From the NCBI GenBank assembly GCA_910577205.1, contig CAJTMA010000002.1, positions 62,001-126,000 on the forward strand: 64,000 nucleotides of DNA, read 5' to 3'. Below, piece by piece: positions 52,689 to 60,420 of the stretch. A program made the translations under genes and the position numbers. The first letter of the stretch is position 1. Each line of letters starts with the position of its first letter. The stretch comes from an uncultured Alphaproteobacteria bacterium (GTDB taxonomy: Bacteria; Pseudomonadota; Alphaproteobacteria; RF32; CAG-239). The notes below the pieces were generated by a model. It was not told the origin of the DNA and did not search any database. It worked only from the letters and a program-made list of their open reading frames with translations.

Positions 52689-52799
52689 ATGCACAATAAA
52701 ATTGGTATATGTAAGCGCCCTTTTTCAGACCTCAGAATTGAACAGAAACCTAATGTTCAGCACCCATTTTTTCCAACCGGTAAATCAATTAAAAATTAA
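52689..52799 (+). CDS. Basic mini-protein, 36 residues, copy 2
   Basis: ATG at 52689 has AGGA about nine bases upstream. The sequence aligns with copy 1: KRPFSDLRIEQKP against RKPYSYGIRTETRP, followed by a Pro/Phe stretch and a Lys-rich end. Two related tiny genes in a row are unlikely by chance. The rpsI-derived repeat copy begins nine bases after its stop. Confidence 0.48.
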   Translation: MHNKIGICKRPFSDLRIEQKPNVQHPFFPTGKSIKN

Positions 52800-52807
52800 A
52801 ATAACAA

Positions 52808-52881
52808 CAAAAAAAGGAGAGAAAGCAACAGCTTTCTCTTCTTGCATCTCTCGTTGAGATAAATCTTAACGTTTGGAGAAC
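52808..52881. repeat. Direct repeat A: copy of the rpsI 3' end and terminator
   Basis: This stretch matches 53822-53895 almost exactly: 62 of 63 bases from 52819 to 52881, plus most of the A-run before it. It contains the last five codons of rpsI (Phe-Ser-Lys-Arg-stop on the minus strand) and the terminator hairpin. The match stops sharply at GGAGAAC, inside the gene. Confidence 0.9.
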
Positions 52882-52891
52882 CGACTTATTT

Positions 52892-53054
52892 TCAATACGG
52901 ACGACCTGTTGCATCTAATTTTGGTGATTTAGAATACTTCTTATCAAAATAACTTTTAACTTTTTTCTGTGTTATATCATCATGTTGATATTCCTTACTT
53001 TGCATAACTTCATCCAAATTTTTCTTACTCCATGTAGATACATCTCGTTGCATT
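52892..53054 (-). other. Out-of-frame continuation of the 87-residue island gene
   Basis: Shifting the frame by one at the run of seven G (53055-53061) gives an open reading of about 53 more codons, from MQRDVSTWSKKNLD to KLDATGRPY, ending at TGA 52892-52894. The repeated WTSKN/WSKKN phrasing before and after the run suggests one protein of about 131 residues. The run could vary in length by slippage. Confidence 0.55.
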
Positions 53055-53288
53055 GGGGGGGATATTTTCTATATTTGCTTCATTAGAGTATGTTGAAGCA
53101 TTCTTCTTTTTCCTATTATGTTCCCTCATATACTCATCTTCATTAGGATAATTTGCTGTTTTAGCATTTAGAGGATTTTTGCTTGTCCAAGTTTCCAACT
53201 CATTTGTAAAATCAGACACTTTTTTCATTATATCTCGACCGATAAATTCTCCTGCTTTAATTGCTGTTTTACTTTTCAAAAATGACAT
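53025..53288 (-). CDS. Island gene of unknown function, read to a stop after a G7 run
   Basis: The reading frame as given encodes 87 residues: an N-terminal basic helix (MSFLKSKTAIKAGEFIGRD), then polar, Lys/Asn/Glu-rich sequence (WTSKNPLNAKTANYPNEDEY). After the G7 run the last eight codons (ATRCIYME) look random, whereas the alternative frame continues sensibly (see the 52892-53054 entry). No family recognised. It lies in the AT-rich island flanked by rpsI-derived repeats, 58 bases downstream of a membrane-protein gene with a terminator between. Confidence 0.5.
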   Translation of the reverse strand: MSFLKSKTAIKAGEFIGRDIMKKVSDFTNELETWTSKNPLNAKTANYPNEDEYMREHNRKKKNASTYSNEANIENIPPNATRCIYME

Positions 53289-53300
53289 ATTTTTTCCTTC

Positions 53301-53329
53301 AAAAAAAAAGCCCTGAAATTATTCAGGGC
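53301..53329 (-). terminator. Terminator between the two island genes
   Basis: An 8-bp stem (53310-53317 with 53322-53329) has a four-base loop, followed on the minus strand by nine T. It ends the transcript of the membrane protein gene. Confidence 0.8.
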
Positions 53330-53346
53330 ATATATTAATAAAAAAC

Positions 53347-53664
53347 TTAAATCCATAGGTAAATCATATAACAGAATAAATAAAACAGCAGAAAATAAAT
53401 TACTCTTGTTAACCAATGTGCTCTTTTTATTTTTTCAGGAAGCTGATTAAATAAAAGATAAGCGATTAAGTAGATTTTAAAAGAAGCTTCAGTTATTTCA
53501 TCAAATGGATTAGCCTTCAATTGCTCCAATTCATTTTCAGACAATTGATTTAAGTAATTTCCTAAAGGCTCGTATAAGATGACTGATGTTCCTAATGATA
53601 AAATTATACCACCAAAAATAAAAACACTTACTTTTTTCACTCTACTTAAAAATTCATTTTTCAT
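53347..53664 (-). CDS. Small three-helix membrane protein in the island
   Basis: The 105-residue protein has three membrane helices (about residues 11-33, 60-75 and 86-104) and short polar loops. It is very AT-rich compared with the surrounding housekeeping genes. No family recognised. Its leader contains an 8-bp inverted repeat (ATTAGAAT/ATTCTAAT, 53683-53706) and a terminator-like hairpin (53715-53742) just upstream, so it needs its own promoter. Position beside the soluble island gene would fit an effector/immunity pair, but there is no direct evidence. Confidence 0.55.
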   Translation of the reverse strand: MKNEFLSRVKKVSVFIFGGIILSLGTSVILYEPLGNYLNQLSENELEQLKANPFDEITEASFKIYLIAYLLFNQLPEKIKRAHWLTRVIYFLLFYLFCYMIYLWI

Positions 53665-53710
53665 ATTTTATCTTTCTATTATTAGAATTTATTTGGATTC
53701 TAATCTAAAT

Positions 53711-53742
53711 AAAAAAAACTGCAAATAGATATTTGCAGTTTT
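53711..53742 (-). terminator. Terminator-like hairpin upstream of the island membrane protein
   Basis: A 12-bp perfect stem (53715-53726 with 53731-53742) has a four-base loop and is followed on the minus strand by a run of T. It would block readthrough from rpsI into the island. The bases between it and rpsI hold small imperfect hairpins only. Confidence 0.75.
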
Positions 53743-53821
53743 AGGGCGCACTTATAGTAAGTGGCAAGACTACTAATATCTCATTTTTAGACACAAGTAA
53801 AGGATTATATTCCTTTTACAC

Positions 53822-53895
53822 ACAAAAAAGAAGAGAAAGCGACAGCTTTCTCTTCTTGCATCTCTCGTTGAGATAAATCTTAACGTTTGGAGAAC
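53822..53895. repeat. Direct repeat B: native rpsI 3' end and terminator
   Basis: This copy is joined to the intact rpsI gene. It includes the last codons and the rplM-rpsI terminator: an 11-13-bp stem (53830-53840 with 53845-53855) followed on the minus strand by six T (53824-53829). The offset from copy A is 1014 bases. Confidence 0.9.
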
Positions 53896-54350
53896 TGGTA
53901 AGAACGGCGGGCTTTTGCTTTACCGAATTTCTTACGTTCAACAACGCGGTCGTCACGGGTGAGGAAACCAGCCTTTTTCAGGACTGTTCTCAATTCCGGT
54001 TCATATTCGTTCAGAGCTTTAGCGATACCGTGTTTGATAGCGCCGGCCTGACCAGACAAACCGCCGCCTTTAACGGTGCAAACAACATCAAATTCGTTTT
54101 CACGGTTAGAAACTTCAAACGGCTGGTTGATAATCATTTTCAAAACCGGACGGGCAAAATATTGATCAATGCTTTTTTCATTGATGGTGATATTGCCTTT
54201 ACCCGGCTTAATCCAAACGCGAGCAACAGCGTCTTTTCTTTTACCGGTAGCATAAGAACGGCCCTGTTTGTCACGTTTCGGTTTACGAACTTCAGCAGAA
54301 GCAGCAGCTGAGGTTTTAATATCTTTTAAAGAATCGATTTTTTCAGCCAT
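53880..54350 (-). CDS. rpsI: 30S ribosomal protein S9
   Basis: The 156-residue protein has an N-terminal extension of about 25 residues, then the S9 core with SYATGKRKDAVARVWIKPG and GGGLSGQAGAIKHGIAKAL. It ends in the conserved basic tail KKFGKAKARRSYQFSKR, whose last Lys-Arg contacts tRNA in the P site. It overlaps rplM by one base. Its 3' end is duplicated about 1 kb downstream (repeat A). Confidence 0.98.
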   Translation of the reverse strand: MAEKIDSLKDIKTSAAASAEVRKPKRDKQGRSYATGKRKDAVARVWIKPGKGNITINEKSIDQYFARPVLKMIINQPFEVSNRENEFDVVCTVKGGGLSGQAGAIKHGIAKALNEYEPELRTVLKKAGFLTRDDRVVERKKFGKAKARRSYQFSKR

Positions 54351-54817
54351 TATAATGCGCTCCTTTTATTTTTCGGGTTCATTGCCGCAATGTCCAGAAC
54401 TTCAGGGTTCTGAGCAGTATGCGGGTGTTCAGAACCAGCATAAACTTTTAATTTTGTCATCTGCTGACGACCCAGCGGATTGCGGGAAATCATACGTTCA
54501 ACAGCTTTTTGAATAACTCTTTCCGGGAAACGGCCAGCCAAAATTTTAGCAGGAGTCGTTTCTTTAATACCGCCAATCCAGCCAGTATGTTTGAAATACT
54601 TTTTGTGAGTCAGCTTGCGGCCGGTCAATTTAACTTTGTCAGCGTTGATAACAACGACATAGTCGCCGCAGTCCAAGTTAGGAACGTAGCTGGGTTTGTG
54701 TTTGCCGCGCAAAATCTTGGAGATTTCAGCAGACAGACGGCCCAATACGACACCTTCGGCGTCAACGACATACCATTTTCTCTGAATATCAGATGGTTTT
54801 GTTGCATAAGTGTTCAT
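54350..54817 (-). CDS. rplM: 50S ribosomal protein L13
   Basis: The 155-residue protein has the L13 core: KWYVVDAEGVVLGRLSAEIS, KLTGRKLTHKKYFKHTG and the RMISRNPLGRQQMTKLKVYAG signature. It is the first gene of the rplM-rpsI operon; the AT-rich gap to RNase J (54818-54984) holds its likely promoter. Confidence 0.98.
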   Translation of the reverse strand: MNTYATKPSDIQRKWYVVDAEGVVLGRLSAEISKILRGKHKPSYVPNLDCGDYVVVINADKVKLTGRKLTHKKYFKHTGWIGGIKETTPAKILAGRFPERVIQKAVERMISRNPLGRQQMTKLKVYAGSEHPHTAQNPEVLDIAAMNPKNKRSAL

Positions 54818-54984
54818 ATTTTCTCTCTTTATAAAAGATGGTTATTAAATTCGAGATGAATATACAGGAAAGAACATGAATGTCAACAACAAAATTTCAT
54901 TAAAATTCAAGCAATTATTTTAAGGTATTATATTACCACTATCTATCACATTGTTTTTACTGAAATATAGTATTTTAACCTTAC

Positions 54985-56814
54985 CTACTCTTTTCCAGAA
55001 TCATAAAGAATTTCTAAAGTTTCGCTGCGGATGGAATTATCATCCGTGGAGAAGTTAATCTCACCGTCTCGGGAACGCTTATAAAAATGGATGAACGTTA
55101 CCGGTTTTATTCCGGTTGCATTAAAAATCCGTTTGCGAATCTTTGCGGCAATATATTCCTTAACTGCCTGCGGACGATAATTGGCTTTGACGATTTCTGC
55201 AGGTATGGCATTTAACATATCCGCGCGAATTTCTTCAGCCAGCGCGGCAAACTCGCCCTCCTCCAAAATATCAATTGAGCTTATCTGCAAATCTTCCACA
55301 GACCAGTCTTCGCTCAGGACTGCAGTAATAAACAAGCTGCAATTATAGGCTATACGACGGCGGTTTTTAACCAGCTGCGAGCCAAGGCTTATAAGTTTTT
55401 TACGGTCAACCCCCAATTCATCCGTCGGGACTTCGCCAATAATTTCTGCATGAGAATCTTTAATATTGACGACATCGCCGTCCCTAATGACCAACACTTG
55501 CTTAACACCGCAATCAAGTTCTTCCGTATAGCGTTTTTGCTGGCGAATGGCACGTTTATCACCATGCACGGGAATGACAATCTTCGGTTTAACCATTTCA
55601 AACATACGACGAATATCTTCTTTGCAGCCATGCCCAGAGGTATGAACCAAATATTCTTCAGAAGAAATAACCTCAACGCCCGCGTCACGCAGCTTTTCCT
55701 GCATCCGTTCAATTTTTTCTTCATTGCCGGGAATTATCTGCGAAGAAAAAATAATCGCATCACCCTTACCCAGTTTAATATCTTTATTTTCGCCATTAAC
55801 AATGCGCGTCAGGCCGCTGCGGTAATTTCCCTGAGAGCCGGCGCAAATATACAGCATTTTATCCAGCGGAATATCAACTGCCTGCTTGGCTTCGACATAA
55901 GGCGGCAGATCTTTTAATATGCCGCACTCTTTTGCGATATTCATATTCTGAATCAGGCTCATGCCGGCAATAACCGGTGTGCGTCCGGCGGCATGGGCGG
56001 CAATCAGCAGACTTTCCATGCGGGCAACATTAGAGGCAAAACAAGTTGCGACCAAAGTATTTTTATATTTGGGCAGCAATTCTATCAAGCTTTCGCGAAT
56101 AGCCATTTCGGACGGCTGTTCGGACGGATGAGCCATATGGATGGAATCGCCGACATATAAATCTATTCCTTGTTCACCTACTTGCTTCAGACGCTCAAAG
56201 GAGGTTTTCATAAATTCAACCTGTCCGTCATCAAAACGCCAGTCCGTTGCATGAAAAATACTTCCATGCCGGGTTTTGATATGCAAAGCTGAATTCTCCG
56301 GCAAAGAATGGACAACCGGAATATATTCAACTTCAAAATTCTGCAATTTGACGACAGGATTATCATTTACTGAAATCAGTTCGACATCCCCATCCAGTTT
56401 ATATTCCCTCAGGCGGGGAATAACATGGCCGATGGTAAAATCCGTCGCATAAACAGGGCAGCGCAATTTAGGCCAGATGTGAGCAATGGCGCCAAAATGG
56501 TCTTCATGTGAGTGGGTGATAAACATGGCCTCAATGCAGTCTTTATAATTTTCTAACCAAGCCGGATCAGCCAAACCTAATTCCATACCGGGAAAATCAT
56601 CATTTAAGAAATCATACCCTGCATCAACAACTATAATTTTACCGTCGGAAATGTAGGCATACATATTCATTCCTACTTTTTCAGCACCGCCAAGCGCGAT
56701 AAAATAGAAGCCGTCTTTCATCAAAAATGGCGGCAGCCGGCATGGTTCATCCTGAACCGGGAGCGAAGCTTCAAAATTCAAATCCAGTTGCTTCGTATAT
56801 TCTGTGTCATTCAT
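54985..56814 (-). CDS. rnj: Ribonuclease J
   Basis: The 609-residue metallo-beta-lactamase/beta-CASP nuclease has THSHEDHFGAI (zinc ligands), the beta-CASP domain with ATCFASNVARMES, HTSGHGCKEDI and VIPVHGDKRAI, and the C-terminal RNase J domain. It has a longer N terminus than usual (about 30 extra residues before FYFIALGGAEKVGMN). RNase J processes and degrades RNA from 5' ends. It overlaps birA by eight bases, the usual alphaproteobacterial nuoN-birA-rnj order. coaX, often between birA and rnj, is absent. Confidence 0.94.
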   Translation of the reverse strand: MNDTEYTKQLDLNFEASLPVQDEPCRLPPFLMKDGFYFIALGGAEKVGMNMYAYISDGKIIVVDAGYDFLNDDFPGMELGLADPAWLENYKDCIEAMFITHSHEDHFGAIAHIWPKLRCPVYATDFTIGHVIPRLREYKLDGDVELISVNDNPVVKLQNFEVEYIPVVHSLPENSALHIKTRHGSIFHATDWRFDDGQVEFMKTSFERLKQVGEQGIDLYVGDSIHMAHPSEQPSEMAIRESLIELLPKYKNTLVATCFASNVARMESLLIAAHAAGRTPVIAGMSLIQNMNIAKECGILKDLPPYVEAKQAVDIPLDKMLYICAGSQGNYRSGLTRIVNGENKDIKLGKGDAIIFSSQIIPGNEEKIERMQEKLRDAGVEVISSEEYLVHTSGHGCKEDIRRMFEMVKPKIVIPVHGDKRAIRQQKRYTEELDCGVKQVLVIRDGDVVNIKDSHAEIIGEVPTDELGVDRKKLISLGSQLVKNRRRIAYNCSLFITAVLSEDWSVEDLQISSIDILEEGEFAALAEEIRADMLNAIPAEIVKANYRPQAVKEYIAAKIRKRIFNATGIKPVTFIHFYKRSRDGEINFSTDDNSIRSETLEILYDSGKE

Positions 56815-57550
56815 TTACTACTATATTCCTTTGCGGGTAAAATACATCGCCGGCATAGATTTTCTTTATTCTGCCAGCTGTTTCCATTAACAATGAGCCA
56901 TGGTCATCCACGCCCTTAAAAATTCCTTCTTCGTCACTGTTGTCTGTCCGGACAACAATAGCCTGTCCCAGACCTTTGACATGGGCAAGCCATTCATCTC
57001 TGATTGGAGCAAATCCCTGTGATTTCCACATATTTACATAGTTATCAAAATTGCCAATAAAAGAGCGTAAAAAACTCTTCCTGTCAACATCAATCCCGGC
57101 GTCAAGCAGGCTGGTGCAAGGGTAAATAGTGCTGACTAATAACGGCGCGGCCTTGATGTTTACGCCAATACCGACAATCAGGTAGTGCCCCTCGCCTTTT
57201 TCTAACAACATACCACAGATTTTGCGGCCATTCACCAGCACATCGTTCGGCCATTTTAATTGAACATCTAAAAGCGGATTTAAATCCTGTATTGTTCGCC
57301 AGATGCCCAATGAACTGATGAAGACCATAGCTCCTAAATCTTTGAAATCACATTCAAAGCCCAAGGAGAAAAACAGGTTTCCTTCAAGGCTTATCCAGTC
57401 CCGTCCGCGGCGGCCGCGGCCATTTGTCTGATTCCGGGCGGAAATGATTACCTTTTCCCCGATAATATTTTGCGTCAATTTCAGGACTTCGTCATTGGTA
57501 CTTGTGACTTCGTCCATATCATGCAGCATCCACTCGCCGATATATTCCAT
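56807..57550 (-). CDS. birA: Biotin-[acetyl-CoA-carboxylase] ligase
   Basis: The 247-residue catalytic-only BirA has the biotinyl-AMP loop GRGRRGRDW, LKWPNDVLVNGRKICGMLLE and the VGIGVNI strand. The N-terminal DNA-binding domain of E. coli BirA is missing, as in most alphaproteobacteria. It attaches biotin to carboxyl carrier proteins. It lies nine bases after nuoN. Confidence 0.95.
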   Translation of the reverse strand: MEYIGEWMLHDMDEVTSTNDEVLKLTQNIIGEKVIISARNQTNGRGRRGRDWISLEGNLFFSLGFECDFKDLGAMVFISSLGIWRTIQDLNPLLDVQLKWPNDVLVNGRKICGMLLEKGEGHYLIVGIGVNIKAAPLLVSTIYPCTSLLDAGIDVDRKSFLRSFIGNFDNYVNMWKSQGFAPIRDEWLAHVKGLGQAIVVRTDNSDEEGIFKGVDDHGSLLMETAGRIKKIYAGDVFYPQRNIVVNE

Positions 57551-57559
57551 TAATCACCT

Positions 57560-58984
57560 TTATAAAACTGTGCTCAAAATTGCTTCAGCATCATGCATCA
57601 GATATTTGGGATTAAGAATGGAAATCAACACCAAAATCAGGTTAATCATCAAACAAATATAGACACCTTTATCTGCACGATCAAATACATTAGTCAGGCT
57701 GTCAAAATAAACAGCCTTAATAACGTTCAAAAATGCATAAGCCAAAAGCAGCAATGCTGTTAAAATTAACCCTATAAAAACATAACTGCCCTGAATAATC
57801 AAGTAATTAATGACAGAAAGTTTGCCTAAAAAGCCTAACATCGGCGGTGTTCCCAGCATAGAAACCATAAAAACCAGCAATGCGGCGGATATATACGGGC
57901 GGACTTCCGAAACACCGGCAAGCTCCGACAACTCTGAAAGGTATTCTCCTTTACTTTTGAACGCATAAAAAGTTGTATAGATACCAAACTGCGCCAATAA
58001 ATATACCAGCATACAAATAAACGCGCATAATAATCCGTTATCGTTAAGCCAGGAAAGGCAAACCAGCACTATCCCCCAATTGCACAATCCGACATAAGCG
58101 AACATACGGCGCAAATCCGTTTTACTGTTAGCTCCGACAGCGCCAACCAGCACAGACAAAGCACCACAGCAAGCGATGAACCTGTGCAGCTCTGGATAAA
58201 GCGGATAAAAAACATTGCTTAATACTTCTATCAAAACGGCAATATAGGCAACTGGCGGAATGAATGTAATAAATGTCGCCACCGGAAGATGAACAGCACC
58301 GATAACATCTGCAAACCACAGGTGGAACGGCGCAATTCCCAGCATATACAACAGCGGTATCAGAATCAATACGGCGGCCAAGCTATATTGCCAAGCAGCA
58401 GTATCATGCGTTTCAAAGAATGCGTAAGCTCCGTGCCAATCATAAGGAATTCCCAATTTATAGAAAAGCAGCAAGCCGCTTATAAATATCAAAGCGGATA
58501 ATGCGCCGCCAAACAAAAAGCGGCGAAGAACAGGCTTGGTAATATCTTCATCCAAATTCAGGCGGATAAAGTATACATTGAGGGCAAAACTTAATTCCAA
58601 ACAAGCAAAAAGAACCAACATATTTTGCGCGGAAACAGCCAATGTCAGCAACAGCAAAGATAACATTGCCGCCAGATAATATCCCATGCTTGAGCGGTTT
58701 TTGTTTAAAAACCATTTACAGCCCAGATAGAATGCGGCCAAAGCGGCTAAATAAATCAAAACCTTAAACAAAGTCGTATAAGAGCTGTTCCTAAACCAGT
58801 GAGGTTCTACGCTTTGGTTATAGAATACGACTGTTGACAGCAAGCTCATCCCAACAAAAAACTTTGCGAGCGTAAAGTAGGTTTTCGGGGTATTGCTGCT
58901 GCGAAAATGCGCTACAAACAAGATAATTCCTGCACCAAACAGCAAGAAAAATTCCGGCAGCAAACTGATATAAAGCGCAAACAT
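57560..58984 (-). CDS. nuoN: NADH-quinone oxidoreductase subunit N (divergent)
   Basis: The protein has 474 residues from the ATG at 58984, which follows GGGGTAGGG at the end of nuoM. About 14 membrane helices. ACLELSFALNVYF keeps the helix-5 Glu and GFLGKLSV keeps the helix-12 Lys. In contrast, the helix-7 segment reads YMLGIAPFHLW where canonical NuoN has FKLSLVPFHLW, and the helix-8 Lys of SKIAIF is replaced (PPVAYI). Two proton-channel lysines therefore appear absent. Alignment is by eye against E. coli NuoN. Confidence 0.88.
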   Translation of the reverse strand: MFALYISLLPEFFLLFGAGIILFVAHFRSSNTPKTYFTLAKFFVGMSLLSTVVFYNQSVEPHWFRNSSYTTLFKVLIYLAALAAFYLGCKWFLNKNRSSMGYYLAAMLSLLLLTLAVSAQNMLVLFACLELSFALNVYFIRLNLDEDITKPVLRRFLFGGALSALIFISGLLLFYKLGIPYDWHGAYAFFETHDTAAWQYSLAAVLILIPLLYMLGIAPFHLWFADVIGAVHLPVATFITFIPPVAYIAVLIEVLSNVFYPLYPELHRFIACCGALSVLVGAVGANSKTDLRRMFAYVGLCNWGIVLVCLSWLNDNGLLCAFICMLVYLLAQFGIYTTFYAFKSKGEYLSELSELAGVSEVRPYISAALLVFMVSMLGTPPMLGFLGKLSVINYLIIQGSYVFIGLILTALLLLAYAFLNVIKAVYFDSLTNVFDRADKGVYICLMINLILVLISILNPKYLMHDAEAILSTVL

Positions 58985-58986
58985 CC

Positions 58987-60420
58987 CTACCCCCCGATAA
59001 ACCATAACGGATTAACAAATGCAACCAGCAGCAATCCTGCCAGCAAAGACATCCAACCGAATGTCCGCCCGGAAATATCCATAATGCAGGCCGTATCCGG
59101 ATTTATGCGGCTGCTGTCTTTGAACATATACAGCTCTTGCATCAAGGCGATGAATACAAACAGCAGTGAGAGCATGATAAGCACGCCCAGGCGGATATTA
59201 TAACTGAATAAGTAAGATAAAATAACAAAGTTATTCAAAAACAGCGAAGATAAAGGCATTCCGACAGCCGCCAGAATCATAAAGGAATACACAAAAGACA
59301 AGCGCGGCACACGACAGAGGATGCCATGCGGCGCAACTGCCTTGTCATCCTGCTCTCCGGTCAGGTATGTTGTCAGGACTTCTAAGGCCGCAAAAATAAT
59401 GATAAACGCGAACAAGGAAAAACCGATATTTAACAATATCTTATCACTTGGCAATAAAGAGCCTAATAAAAATAAAATGTAGCTGGCGGTTACATAAGCA
59501 AATATTTTATACTGCATATCTTTATTAATCAGGCCGATAAGCGCGATAAAGAGCATACTGATGACAGCAATAATTTCCAAGCCTGTCAGATAGTATTCTA
59601 CAGAAGCCGGAACGGCCCGCGGGCAAAACCGGATAAATCCGTAAACACCGGTCAAAGGCACAAGATTGACAATAATAAATACCAACGGGTTACGCGCCGC
59701 GGAATTAACCGAAGAAATCCAGTAATGAAACGGCCAAATCGGAATACGGGAAAGAAAAGAAATAAAGATAGCTCCCCACATATAAAGCTCAAACCGCGCA
59801 GGAAGACGCAAACGACTGACATCACCGAGAGCAACACTCTTACCCTCATGGTGATAAAGTACTGCGGTGGCCACGAACAAAAACAGAGCTCCGATGAAAT
59901 TATAGATAAAAAAGCGCAAAATGCTCGGCTGTTTTTTGATTTCACCAAACATTCCGATAAGCATAAACAGCGGCAAGAGCAAAGCCTCGAAAAACAAATA
60001 GAAAGAATAAATGTCGGCAGCCACAAACAAACCGTTAAACATTCCGAGAAACAGCAGCGTCATCACAAACATTGATTTGCGATAATGCCCCTGCTGTTTA
60101 GCTCCCGCCAGACCAATAATGACGGCAATATGCACGGCGGCAATCACTAATACCGAAAACATATCTATGCCAAAGACCAAATCAATGTGCGGATTTTGCA
60201 GCCAATGAAATTTTTCTAAAAGCTGCAATTCCGGCTTGTCCACCTCTAAATTAACAGCTATCCGCCACAACAGAAAAAGGTTGGCTGCCAAAGCCAGAAT
60301 TGTAACATTGAAAGCATTACGGCCGCGTGTCGTTTCATCATCCTTGGCGGTTAATGCAAAAAGGAAGCCGATGAAAGGTACGGCAATCAGCGAAGAGAGA
60401 AGTGTCAGCGAAGTTTCCAT
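58987..60420 (-). CDS. nuoM: NADH-quinone oxidoreductase subunit M (divergent)
   Basis: The 477-residue protein has about 14 membrane helices. FYLFFEALLLPLFMLIGMFGE keeps the helix-5 Glu and its surroundings. The helix-7 segment reads FLSRIPIWPFHYW where the canonical sequence is AIKMPVVPLHGW, so Lys becomes Arg. The helix-8 Lys is replaced by Leu (VPLTGVYGF), and the helix-12 Glu of the canonical FVGEF is Asn (LNNFVIL). It starts directly after nuoL. Subunit identity is secure from order and the helix-5 motif. Confidence 0.88.
   Translation of the reverse strand: METSLTLLSSLIAVPFIGFLFALTAKDDETTRGRNAFNVTILALAANLFLLWRIAVNLEVDKPELQLLEKFHWLQNPHIDLVFGIDMFSVLVIAAVHIAVIIGLAGAKQQGHYRKSMFVMTLLFLGMFNGLFVAADIYSFYLFFEALLLPLFMLIGMFGEIKKQPSILRFFIYNFIGALFLFVATAVLYHHEGKSVALGDVSRLRLPARFELYMWGAIFISFLSRIPIWPFHYWISSVNSAARNPLVFIIVNLVPLTGVYGFIRFCPRAVPASVEYYLTGLEIIAVISMLFIALIGLINKDMQYKIFAYVTASYILFLLGSLLPSDKILLNIGFSLFAFIIIFAALEVLTTYLTGEQDDKAVAPHGILCRVPRLSFVYSFMILAAVGMPLSSLFLNNFVILSYLFSYNIRLGVLIMLSLLFVFIALMQELYMFKDSSRINPDTACIMDISGRTFGWMSLLAGLLLVAFVNPLWFIGG

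Noticed and set aside
52281..53880. Insertion sequence or prophage at rpsI
   Set aside because: No transposase, integrase or terminal inverted repeats are visible; only direct repeats of the rpsI end are present.
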